A stretch of DNA of 6,793 bases from positions 1 to 6,793 of the forward strand of contig JAJYHU010000049.1 in NCBI GenBank assembly GCA_021784615.1. Direction: 5' to 3'. Origin of the DNA: Acidobacteriota bacterium (GTDB lineage Bacteria > Acidobacteriota > Terriglobia > UBA7540). The notes under the pieces were generated by a model. That model ran no database searches. It saw only the letters and a list, made by a program, of their open reading frames with translations, and was not told the DNA's origin. Below are positions 1 through 6,101 of this stretch, in pieces. Position 1 is the first letter of the stretch. The number at the start of each line of letters is the position of its first letter. Made by a program: the position numbers and the translations under genes.

Positions 1-972
1 GTGCTCTTCGATCAGTGTCGGCGGCACTCCCGCGAACTTGGTCTTCAATCGGTTGCTATAGCAGACCGCGCCGCCCAGGTAGAAATCGGAGCTGCCGGGA
101 ACCCGCGTCAGACGCTCACTCAGCAAGCCGCCCGTGCAGCTTTCCGCGGTGGCCAGGGTCTTCTGTTTCATCACCAGATACATGCCCACGACTTCTTCGA
201 TGGTTTCTCCGCGGGTGGAAAAAACATGGTCGCCGAGCGCCAGCTCAATTTTCTCGCTGAGTTCCGTCGCGAGGCGTTCGGCCTCCGCCCCGCTTGGGGC
301 ATGGGCGCGAAGATGAACCTCGATGGCGCCGGAAGCGGAGAGGATGGTTGTCACCGGGTTCTGATAAGGTTTATAGAGCGGCGCAATCCGTTCATCGACT
401 TCGGACTCCGGCAATCCCATCACCTTCAGCACGCGGGTCCTAATCTGCTCACCCGGAGCAAGGTTCTTCAAGCGCGGCAGGCATTCGGCCCCGAACACAG
501 CTTCCAGTTCGCGGGGCGGTCCGGGAAGCATTACGATGATTTTGGAGTCGTGCTTGATCCAGATTCCCGGCGCGGTGCCGTTCTTGTTTTCAAGCCACTC
601 GCTGCCTTCCGGGATGAGAGCCTGGCGCACGTTGTTTTGCGGCATCTGGCGGCCCGTGCGGGTGTAACGGGCTTCAATCCGCTCGAGGATTTCGGGGACC
701 TCGCGCAGGGGGCGATCGAGAACTTCCGCCACAACCTGGCGGTTGATATCGTCTTCGGTAGGTCCCAAGCCTCCGGTCAGGATGATCAAGTCGCTCCGGT
801 TGAGCGCCACGCCCAAGGCGGCGCTCAGATGCTCGGGAACGTCGCCCACCACGGTTTTGAACCGGACTTCAATTCCGATGGAATTGAGCTTTTCGGTGAG
901 GTAGAGGGAGTTGGTATCCAGGCGGTGAGGCGTGAGGAGTTCCGAGCCGGCGGCAATGATTTCAGCATCCAT
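1..972 (-). CDS. cinA: CinA-family protein (nicotinamide-nucleotide amidase / competence-damage inducible), 3' end outside window
   Basis: The first 324 codons of a gene that runs off the left edge; family members are about 400-430 residues. Residues 1 to about 170 form the MoCF-like COG1058 domain, with MDAEIIAAGSELL at the start, LTGGLGPTEDD at 65-75 and MLPGPPREL at 148-156. After a linker domain, the PncC amidase domain begins near 270 with TLATAESCTGG, in which Ser278 is the expected catalytic serine. In characterised relatives the N-terminal domain hydrolyses ADP-ribose and the C-terminal one deamidates nicotinamide mononucleotide to nicotinate mononucleotide, feeding NAD recycling in the cytosol. 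The ATG at 972 is chosen because the family's first beta strand begins there. No Shine-Dalgarno sequence precedes it, and a long inverted repeat ends 16 bases upstream. Readthrough from the propeller gene 95 bases upstream is likely. Family assignment is secure; actual enzymatic activity is inferred. Confidence 0.95.
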   Translation of the reverse strand, partial: MDAEIIAAGSELLTPHRLDTNSLYLTEKLNSIGIEVRFKTVVGDVPEHLSAALGVALNRSDLIILTGGLGPTEDDINRQVVAEVLDRPLREVPEILERIEARYTRTGRQMPQNNVRQALIPEGSEWLENKNGTAPGIWIKHDSKIIVMLPGPPRELEAVFGAECLPRLKNLAPGEQIRTRVLKVMGLPESEVDERIAPLYKPYQNPVTTILSASGAIEVHLRAHAPSGAEAERLATELSEKIELALGDHVFSTRGETIEEVVGMYLVMKQKTLATAESCTGGLLSERLTRVPGSSDFYLGGAVCYSNRLKTKFAGVPPTLIEEH

Positions 973-988
973 CGAGACTGAGTGAGTG

Positions 989-1068
989 GCGGCTCGCGCC
1001 CGGCGGCAAGTTCCGGTGCGCAGCGCAAACGAGAACGGTCTTGAAATCCCCTGCTGCCGGCGAGCCGC
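989..1068 (-). repeat. Long-range inverted repeat filling the NHL-propeller/cinA gap
   Basis: GCGGCTCGC at 989-997 is the exact reverse complement of GCGAGCCGC at 1060-1068. After a three-base bulge (998-1000) a further CGGC at 1001-1004 can pair with GCCG at 1056-1059. The minus-strand transcript could fold a 13-pair stem with a loop of about 50 bases. The stem begins at the stop codon of the propeller gene and ends 16 bases before the cinA ATG. There is no T-run after it, so it is not a classic intrinsic terminator. A processing, stability or translation-control element is possible. The repeat is visible; its function is inferred. Confidence 0.5.
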
Positions 1069-2102
1069 TAGATTAGAGGCTTGCCTTCAATTCCCAGGAA
1101 CAGTTCAATCAAGGAGTTGTTGGTCGCCACAACCATTGAGCGCCGCGGCGTAAAAGCCAGCCCGACGATGTTGTTTCCGGAAACAACCAGTTCCGCTGAG
1201 TTGCCGGACGAAAGTCGCACGATTCCGCGGCGCCCTGAGAGCGACGCTGCGGCGTAGAGGTTTCCGGCAGCGTCAAAAGCCAATCCCTGAGGCCGCCCCA
1301 AACCGCGATAGAAAGTGTTTACCATGCCGTCCGGCGAGACTTGGTACACCTGGTCATAACTTGAGGTTGTGGGCCCGGAGACGTAAAGATTCCCGTCGGG
1401 TCCGAAAGCCAGATGATAGGCGGAAACGCTGGGTTCGATTGTGGCAAAGACAAAGATTTGCCGCTCCGGATTGATCTTGAAAATGGTGCCCGTGCGGTCG
1501 CCCACGTAAAGGTTCCCCGCCTTGTCAAAAGCCAAGCCCGTGGCTGTGCCCATCCCTTCGGCATAGACGGAACGCTGTGCGTCCGGCGTGACGCGAAAGA
1601 TGGTGCCGTCCATGCGGCTGGAAATATATAAGATTCCTTCAGCGTCGAAGGCGAGTCCGGTGGGATTCATCAAGTCGCTTAAGAACGGCTTCACCACATG
1701 CTGGGTGTCAATCTTAAAGACGGAAACAGGAACTTTCTGCCCGCGGCTGCCGCTGAAGGTTGTGTAGATGTTTCCCTCGGCGTCGATGGCGGGATTGGCT
1801 ACGGGATGCAGCGTGTCGGTTACCGGGAGCCCGACGGTAATTTCCGCCGGGGCTGTGATTCCGTTGCCGGTGTCAATCGTCAGGTTCCCACTGACGGCTC
1901 CTTCCGGGACTCGAACCACCAGCCGGCTGGAGGAACTCAGCAGGATGGTTCCCGGTTGCCCACCAAACTTCACCGCGGGCTGAGTGTTTCCATTCGGGAC
2001 CAAGCTCTTCCCCCAAATGGCGATTTCGCCGCCGGGAATCGCAGCCTGGGGTGTCATTTTTTCGATCTGAGGACTTTCTGAGGTCCCAATCTTATTGTTC
2101 AT
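1068..2102 (-). CDS. IPT/TIG domain plus six-bladed NHL-type beta-propeller protein, function unknown
   Basis: A 344-residue protein. Residues 11-92 look like an IPT/TIG immunoglobulin-like domain (MTPQAAIPGGEIAIWG at 16-31, then SGNLTIDTGNG). They are followed by six propeller blades of about 41-44 residues, starting near 103, 147, 187, 228, 271 and 312, with the recurrent pattern GLAFD-x-x-GNLYV. NHL and SMP-30/gluconolactonase-like proteins share this fold; many bacterial ones are annotated as gluconolactonase without evidence. I do not see a clear set of SMP-30 metal ligands, so I assign no reaction. There is no signal peptide or membrane segment, so a cytosolic location is expected, unlike many NHL proteins. 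The ATG at 2102 is preferred over Met16 because PQIEKMTP belongs to the first IPT strand; its Shine-Dalgarno sequence is weak. It lies 35 bases after pgpA, probably in the same transcript. Domain architecture is firm; the role is unknown. Confidence 0.88.
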   Translation of the reverse strand: MNNKIGTSESPQIEKMTPQAAIPGGEIAIWGKSLVPNGNTQPAVKFGGQPGTILLSSSSRLVVRVPEGAVSGNLTIDTGNGITAPAEITVGLPVTDTLHPVANPAIDAEGNIYTTFSGSRGQKVPVSVFKIDTQHVVKPFLSDLMNPTGLAFDAEGILYISSRMDGTIFRVTPDAQRSVYAEGMGTATGLAFDKAGNLYVGDRTGTIFKINPERQIFVFATIEPSVSAYHLAFGPDGNLYVSGPTTSSYDQVYQVSPDGMVNTFYRGLGRPQGLAFDAAGNLYAAASLSGRRGIVRLSSGNSAELVVSGNNIVGLAFTPRRSMVVATNNSLIELFLGIEGKPLI

Positions 2103-2137
2103 AGGCTTGCTGGATCGTTGTCCCGTTTCTTACCAAC

Positions 2138-2629
2138 TCAGCGAACGATATGGCCGAGCCATGCCAGGACGACCATGGCATAAATTCCAGCCACAACGTC
2201 ATCTACCATGATACCCCAACCGGCCGGCAATCGCTCCGCGCGGCTTGCGGGAAAGGGTTTGGTAATATCAAAGAGCCTGAAAAGCACGAACCCCGCAAGA
2301 AGCAGCTTCCAGGAAGCGTGAGACGCCAGTAAGAACGTAACCGCCTGTCCCACGACTTCATCGATGACGACTTGGCCGGGGTCCGTGCGGCCAAAAAACT
2401 TTTCGCACCGGCCTGCCGACCATACGCCCACCGCAAATATTACGCCTGCCCCGAGACCCAGCAGAACGGCTCGCCAAGCTTGGGTAACTGGAATAGCGCC
2501 AATGGCCGCAACCAATCCTATGCCGACAGCGGAGCCCACGGTCCCGGGCGCGTAGGGAAAATAACCTGCGCCTGCAACCGTGCCGATCCAGACCGCGGGA
2601 GAACGCCGTTTTTCAGCCACCGTCTTCAT
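2138..2629 (-). CDS. pgpA: Phosphatidylglycerophosphatase A
   Basis: A 163-residue membrane enzyme that dephosphorylates phosphatidylglycerol phosphate to phosphatidylglycerol, the last step of that lipid's synthesis, at the inner membrane. The family's signature blocks are present in order: GYFPYAPGTVGS at 22-33, VIDEVVGQ at 88-95, FRLFDITKPFP at 117-127 and GIMVDDVVAG at 139-148. The acidic residues in the second and fourth blocks and the FDxxKPFP segment are those conserved in PgpA. Hydrophobic segments lie at about 32-48, 54-71, 94-119 and 143-160. A longer open frame reaches a GTG at 2743 (201 residues), but its extra N-terminus lies wholly inside yacG and matches nothing in the family. 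The ATG at 2629 gives the usual length and has a weak AAGAAG ahead of it. It overlaps the yacG stop by 17 bases, so translation is probably coupled. Confidence 0.94.
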   Translation of the reverse strand: MKTVAEKRRSPAVWIGTVAGAGYFPYAPGTVGSAVGIGLVAAIGAIPVTQAWRAVLLGLGAGVIFAVGVWSAGRCEKFFGRTDPGQVVIDEVVGQAVTFLLASHASWKLLLAGFVLFRLFDITKPFPASRAERLPAGWGIMVDDVVAGIYAMVVLAWLGHIVR

Positions 2630-2807
2630 CGGCGTCTTCTTTTGTGTCCTCCGGGCCGGCATCCTCCTGGGATTCGCTTGGCTCCGGAATTCGATACCGC
2701 CCCTCCAGCCAGTTATCGAGATCAAGCAGCTTGCAGCGTTCACTGCAAAACGGCCGGTAAGGGTTGCCTTCGTACGGGGTTTCCTGCCTACAGTTAGGGC
2801 ATCGCAT
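2613..2807 (-). CDS. yacG: YacG-type zinc protein (DNA gyrase inhibitor family)
   Basis: A 64-residue protein of the DUF329/YacG family. It shows CPNC (Cys3, Cys6), then RPFCSERC (Cys21, Cys25), the four zinc ligands, followed by KLLDLDNWLEGRYRIP at 26-41. This arrangement and length match E. coli YacG, which binds GyrB and blocks gyrase from binding DNA. The tail (43-64) is strongly acidic with no predicted fold; the E. coli protein also has an acidic tail. The N-terminus is shorter than in E. coli, with the first zinc cysteine at residue 3. The start lies inside rimO (14-base overlap) and the stop lies inside pgpA (17-base overlap), so it is translated from a polycistronic message. Only a weak GCGAG precedes the start, again consistent with coupling. 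Family identity is strong; gyrase inhibition in this organism is inferred. Confidence 0.93.
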   Translation of the reverse strand: MRCPNCRQETPYEGNPYRPFCSERCKLLDLDNWLEGRYRIPEPSESQEDAGPEDTKEDADEDGG

Positions 2808-4239
2808 GGTTGCTCGCCGATGTCGGTCGGGCGGGTGGTTCGATCTGGATCAAATCCCGCCTTTGCTCCCGCAAAAGCGTTTCGATGTTGGAATCGCCGA
2901 AAGCCTGCGCCTCAAGCTTTGCCACGAGATCGTAATCCGCGCTATCGGTCACCGTCGCCCAGCGGAACTGGCCGGGGCGGGGTTCGTCGCCGGCAAAGTC
3001 ATTGATGTAGACCTGGCCGTCAATGCCCGGCGCTTGAGATTCCAGCCTGCCTCGGAACAGCCAGTCGCTTTCTTCCGACTTGCCTTCGACGATGACCGGA
3101 AGAGTTTTCCCGACCTTTTGGCGCAGCTTGCGGCGTGAAATCCTACGCTGCGCCGCCATCAGTTTTCGACGCCGTTCTTTGGCGACTTGCGGGGAAACCT
3201 GCCGGGCATAGCTACAGGAGCCGCAAGACTCCTCATTGGAATATAGAAAGACTCCAAGGTGGTCAAATTCCGCGGCCGCGATGAAGTCCATCAGGACCTT
3301 GAAATCTTCTTCGGTCTCGCCCGGGAACCCTACGATGAAGGAAGTTCGCAGGCTCGCCTCCGGCAAGGCTGCGCGGATATTCTCAAGCATTTTCAGAAAA
3401 TGCTTTCCATTGGAGCCTCGCCGCATGGCCTTCAGCACGGGCCCGCTGGCGTGTTGGAGCGGGATGTCAAAGTACTTGGCCACTTTGGGCGTTTCCGCCA
3501 CGGCCTCGATCAGAGCTTCCGTCACCCGATTCGGATAGCAATAGAGAGAGCGGACCCAGAGCAATTCCGGAATCTTGCCGAGTTCGCGGAGCAGCGCCGG
3601 CAATCCGTCGCGAAGGCCAAGATCTTCACCGTAGCTTGTGGTGTCCTGCCCGATGAGGGTAATTTCCCTTACCCCCTGCCGGGCAAGCTGCTCGGCCTCG
3701 CGCACCACCGACTCAAAGTGCCGGGACCGGAACTTCCCACGCATTTGGGGTATGACGCAAAACGCGCAGGGGTGGTCGCATCCTTCGGCAATCTTGACGT
3801 AGGCGGAATAGGAAGGCGTGGAAAGAATCCTGGGCGTGAACTCGTGATAGAGGTAAGGCTCAACGGGGTGACGCGACTCGCGCGCCGAGCTTTCCAGATT
3901 GCAGGCTTCAAGAACCTGCTCCAACTCATTGGTGCCGATCACAAAGTCGACTTCCGGAATCTCTTTCAGAATTTGTTCCCGGTAGCGTTCCACCAGGCAG
4001 CCGGCCACCACCAGCTTCTTTGCCGCTCCTGATTTCTTATACTCCGCCATTTCCAGAATGGTGTTGATGGATTCCTTCTTGGCGGGCTCGATAAAGCTGC
4101 ACGTGTTGACGATCAGGACTTCGGCATCTTCGGCCCGAGGGGTCAATTCGTACCCTTCCCGGGTAAGTAAGCCGAGCATGACTTCACTGTCCACAAGGTT
4201 CTTGGGGCAGCCTAGGCTGACCATTCCTATTTTAGGCAT
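2794..4239 (-). CDS. rimO: Ribosomal protein S12 methylthiotransferase RimO
   Basis: A 481-residue radical SAM enzyme that adds a beta-methylthio group to a conserved aspartate of ribosomal protein S12 (Asp89 in E. coli). The N-terminal methylthiotransferase domain starts MPKIGMVSLGCPKNLVDSE and carries cluster ligands Cys11, Cys47 (NTCSFIEPA) and Cys81 (VAGCLVER). The radical SAM domain has CDHPCAFC with Cys154, Cys158 and Cys161 binding the second 4Fe-4S cluster. A TRAM domain occupies about 374-440, with GRLESQAPGIDGQVYI typical of RimO rather than of the tRNA enzyme MiaB. Residues 441-481 are an extension beyond the usual end; its last codons overlap yacG. An in-frame TTG at 4266 would add nine residues, but the ATG at 4239 coincides with the conserved family N-terminus. 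First gene of the rimO-yacG-pgpA unit, with a probable promoter 50 bases upstream. Confidence 0.97.
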   Translation of the reverse strand: MPKIGMVSLGCPKNLVDSEVMLGLLTREGYELTPRAEDAEVLIVNTCSFIEPAKKESINTILEMAEYKKSGAAKKLVVAGCLVERYREQILKEIPEVDFVIGTNELEQVLEACNLESSARESRHPVEPYLYHEFTPRILSTPSYSAYVKIAEGCDHPCAFCVIPQMRGKFRSRHFESVVREAEQLARQGVREITLIGQDTTSYGEDLGLRDGLPALLRELGKIPELLWVRSLYCYPNRVTEALIEAVAETPKVAKYFDIPLQHASGPVLKAMRRGSNGKHFLKMLENIRAALPEASLRTSFIVGFPGETEEDFKVLMDFIAAAEFDHLGVFLYSNEESCGSCSYARQVSPQVAKERRRKLMAAQRRISRRKLRQKVGKTLPVIVEGKSEESDWLFRGRLESQAPGIDGQVYINDFAGDEPRPGQFRWATVTDSADYDLVAKLEAQAFGDSNIETLLREQRRDLIQIEPPARPTSASNHAMP

Positions 4240-4287
4240 CGAATCGTCTTTCGAATGATTGCGCAACGCGCCGCAGCTAACATAAAA

Positions 4288-4296
4288 ATTCTAACA
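4288..4296 (-). promoter_or_regulatory. Probable extended -10 promoter for rimO-yacG-pgpA
   Basis: On the minus strand the sequence reads TGTTAGAAT, matching the extended -10 form TGnTATAAT at all but one position. No good -35 hexamer lies 16-18 bases upstream (CCCGGG is there), as tolerated for extended -10 promoters. Transcription would start near 4281, giving a leader of about 42 bases. That leader contains the palindrome TTGCGCAA (4259-4266) and a five-pair hairpin (4239-4243 with 4250-4254) that takes in the first base of the start codon. Confidence 0.4.
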
Positions 4297-4423
4297 CATC
4301 TTCGCATTCTCCCGGGGACGAGGCCGCTTCTCAGAGCGCCCGGAAGCCTACGCCGCCTTTATGCAAGTCCAACCACGGGGGCGCAAATAATTCTCTTGGG
4401 AAAGAACTAACCGGGATTCTTCG

Positions 4424-4437
4424 CCGCTTTTAAGCGG
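4424..4437 (-). repeat. Small hairpin downstream of the WD40 gene
   Basis: CCGCTTAAAAGCGG on the minus strand forms a five- to six-pair stem, 33 bases after the WD40 stop codon. No T-run follows it, so it is at best a weak terminator or an mRNA 3'-end protecting stem. Apart from this and the rimO promoter, I see nothing coding in the gap 4240-4470. Confidence 0.25.
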
Positions 4438-4470
4438 ATGGACGCGCGGGCCATTGCCTTCCGCATCCGG

Positions 4471-5574
4471 CTATGGGCCGGTATTGGTTTTTTGCCAGAT
4501 CAACACGTTGTGTTCGGTGCTTGCCGCCAGGTATGAACCATTGGGAGAAAACCCAACCGTCAGCACGGGAGCCTTGCTTTCGCGAAGCGTCTGCACAAGC
4601 TTGCCGGTACTGACGGACCAGATCCTGACCGTGTCGTCCTCGCCGGCGGACGCCACCCACTCGCCCTCCGGTGAAAACTCCGCCCAGTGCACCGGACCCT
4701 CGTGTCCCGAGAGGGTTTCAAGCAGTTTCCACCCTGCTACCGACCAGATCCTGACCTTGCCGTCTTCGCACGCCGTCACGACTTTGCTGCTGTCGCGCGA
4801 AAAAGCCATGCTCATGACGGTCCCTCCGTGTCCCGCGAGGGAAGCGACAAACTTGTGCTCGCTCAGGCGCACCACGACCGGATCCGGCGAGCCGCTGGCC
4901 GCGATTTGCGCGAGCAGGAGCCAGTGGCCGTCAGGCGAGTAGGTAAAAAGATTCGGCTCCCGCGTGAGGTCCGGAATTTTGATCTCGCCTCCCCGGCTGC
5001 TGACAGGATTCCAGACGGTGAAGGCGCTGTCTTTGTACATGCTCAGGTAGCCAATATCCGGGAAATAGCGCGGCCGCCCGTACCCGCCGCCCGCTCCCAA
5101 AACTTCAACCTTGCCCAACTGGGCATCCTGCTCGATGTCCCATTGGAATCCCAGCATCGGCGTCATGGCGGGTCGTTTACCTTTCTTAACAACCACGCCG
5201 GTCCCAAGCAGAAAAAGTTTGTCTGCCGCTACGTAGTTTGCTGACTCAATATCCAGATTGCGAAGGTCCTGAAGCTTGGGATGAAGCAATTTCTCGATGT
5301 TGCTCGCCTCAAGATTGACGATCACGACCTTATTGCCATTGGCGACCGCAAGGCTGGAGCTATCCGGGGAAAAAGCGCCGTCGGGCGAGGAAGACAAGGC
5401 CAGGTGTCCCTCAATGCTCCCGTGGCCCACCCATGCGAAGCTTTGCGGCGATGAAGGGACTGTTTCCACCTGGGTAGCCGACGGCCCGGCTTTGGGGCCG
5501 GATGCGGCCCCAAGAAACGAACAAAAGAACAACAGGGCAGACACCGAGCCTGGAAATCTGTTAACAAAACTCAA
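4471..5574 (-). CDS. Exported WD40 beta-propeller protein, function unknown
   Basis: A 367-residue protein. Residues 1-26 look like a signal peptide: Asn and Arg near the start, a hydrophobic core VSALLFFCSFLG, then small residues AASG. There is no lipobox, so it should be released to the periplasm or outside. The rest is a WD40 propeller. The clearest blades are 248-279 and 290-321 (each GH...RIWS), then 333-361 ending VLIWQ. Weaker ones are seen near 66-88 (AFSPDSSSLAVA), about 179-200 (FTVWNP) and 208-240 (YSPDG). Such propellers are protein-binding scaffolds; no catalytic domain is present and no partner can be named. The start is a TTG at 5574: its TTGA overlaps the TGA of the Nudix gene, GAAGGAG lies seven bases ahead, and no ATG occurs near the N-terminus. 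It is thus translationally coupled to that gene. Confidence 0.87.
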   Translation of the reverse strand: MSFVNRFPGSVSALLFFCSFLGAASGPKAGPSATQVETVPSSPQSFAWVGHGSIEGHLALSSSPDGAFSPDSSSLAVANGNKVVIVNLEASNIEKLLHPKLQDLRNLDIESANYVAADKLFLLGTGVVVKKGKRPAMTPMLGFQWDIEQDAQLGKVEVLGAGGGYGRPRYFPDIGYLSMYKDSAFTVWNPVSSRGGEIKIPDLTREPNLFTYSPDGHWLLLAQIAASGSPDPVVVRLSEHKFVASLAGHGGTVMSMAFSRDSSKVVTACEDGKVRIWSVAGWKLLETLSGHEGPVHWAEFSPEGEWVASAGEDDTVRIWSVSTGKLVQTLRESKAPVLTVGFSPNGSYLAASTEHNVLIWQKTNTGP

Positions 5575-5975
5575 ACGAGTGCTCCTTCTGCAATCAGCTT
5601 TACGAGATCACGATCGGCTTCAAGAAAATTGAATCGCCGAAGTGTTTCGCGTGGCGCCCATTCCATTGCCTCAAAAACCCGGTTGACCGGCTCTCCCCGG
5701 TAGGACTCGATCCGGAAGAAAATGACTTCGACGTAGCGGTCGGGATAGCGATGGCACAGGCGGTAGACTTCTTCGCCCACCTCGGCGCCAATGCCCAGCT
5801 CTTCCTCAAGCTCCCGCCGAAGCGCAGCCTTCAACTCTTCGCCGTTCCGGACTTTGCCGCCCGGAAACTCCCACTGAAGCCCGTAGGGATCGGAACGGTG
5901 CCGCTGGCAAATCAGAATTTCTTGCCCCCGGAGAAGGATTCCTGCAGTTACCAGAATGGGTTTTCCCTCGCTCAT
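5571..5975 (-). CDS. MutT-like Nudix hydrolase
   Basis: A 134-residue single-domain Nudix enzyme, close to the length of E. coli MutT (129). The Nudix box is complete at 40-62: Gly40, Glu46, then RELEEELGI at 54-62, satisfying GX5EX7REUXEEXGU. The glutamates of this box bind the divalent metal. LQWEFPGGKV at 33-42 before the box and the late FLEADRDLVKLI are typical of the MutT branch that hydrolyses 8-oxo-dGTP or related nucleoside triphosphates, so a nucleotide-sanitising role in the cytosol is likely. Substrate cannot be fixed from sequence; ADP-ribose or dCTP-type specificities remain possible. The ATG at 5975 begins just before the first beta strand. No clear Shine-Dalgarno sequence precedes it, and the probable promoter is so close that the message may be nearly leaderless. 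The stop overlaps the TTG start of the WD40 gene. Confidence 0.93.
   Translation of the reverse strand: MSEGKPILVTAGILLRGQEILICQRHRSDPYGLQWEFPGGKVRNGEELKAALRRELEEELGIGAEVGEEVYRLCHRYPDRYVEVIFFRIESYRGEPVNRVFEAMEWAPRETLRRFNFLEADRDLVKLIAEGALV
5582..5588 (-). promoter_or_regulatory. Strong Shine-Dalgarno sequence fixing the TTG start of the WD40 gene
   Basis: GAAGGAG on the minus strand lies inside the last codons of the Nudix gene, seven bases before the TTG at 5574. It is the best ribosome binding site in the window. Together with the TTGA overlap it supports TTG as the true initiator. Confidence 0.75.
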
Positions 5976-5986
5976 ATCCAGATGAC

Positions 5987-5995
5987 ATTTTATCA
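5987..5995 (-). promoter_or_regulatory. Probable extended -10 promoter of the Nudix-WD40 unit
   Basis: The minus strand reads TGATAAAAT, an extended -10 element (TGnTATAAT) with one mismatch. The region 16-18 bases upstream (around GAACTC) is a poor -35. Transcription would begin near 5980, about five bases before the ATG at 5975, leaving no room for a Shine-Dalgarno sequence. Position and motif are visible; activity is inferred. Confidence 0.45.
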
Positions 5996-6036
5996 GACCT
6001 TCGGGGGCAGAGTTCGCTTCACGGGTTTTTGGCGGG

Positions 6037-6058
6037 CCGGCCTTGCGGACACGGCCGG
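6037..6058 (-). repeat. GC-rich inverted repeat between the dehydrogenase and Nudix genes
   Basis: CCGGCC (6037-6042) and GGCCGG (6053-6058) form a six-pair, all-GC stem with a ten-base loop, 43 bases after the dehydrogenase stop codon. No T-run follows in the minus-strand direction, so intrinsic termination is doubtful. It may mark the end of the dehydrogenase transcript by another mechanism. Confidence 0.35.
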
Positions 6059-6101
6059 AGCAGCGGGAGGATGTCCAACCTTCAGGAACGCGACTGCGCC
6101 A

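Noticed and set aside
1..981. Long plus-strand open frame (326 codons) opposite cinA
   Set aside because: It is the complement of a well-conserved coding sequence; its translation is low in recognisable motifs and rich in Arg, Gly and His, as expected for an antisense shadow in GC-rich DNA.
1698..2081. Plus-strand open frame opposite the IPT domain, and similar ones at 2580-3005 and 4687-5244
   Set aside because: Each is covered by a minus-strand gene with recognisable repeats or motifs; none has a credible product.
2630..2743. Longer PgpA starting at a GTG, 201 residues
   Set aside because: The extra 38 residues are out-of-frame yacG sequence and do not match the family; the ATG at 2629 gives the normal length.
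3259..4032. Plus-strand open frame of 257 codons opposite rimO
   Set aside because: It lies entirely inside rimO, whose iron-sulfur motifs prove the minus-strand frame; no domain or ribosome binding site supports the antisense frame.
4240..4266. TTG start giving RimO nine more residues
   Set aside because: The family N-terminus aligns with the ATG at 4239, and no Shine-Dalgarno sequence precedes the TTG.
6037..6058. Intrinsic terminator after the dehydrogenase gene
   Set aside because: The stem is strong but no T-run follows in the direction of transcription, so I list it only as an inverted repeat.
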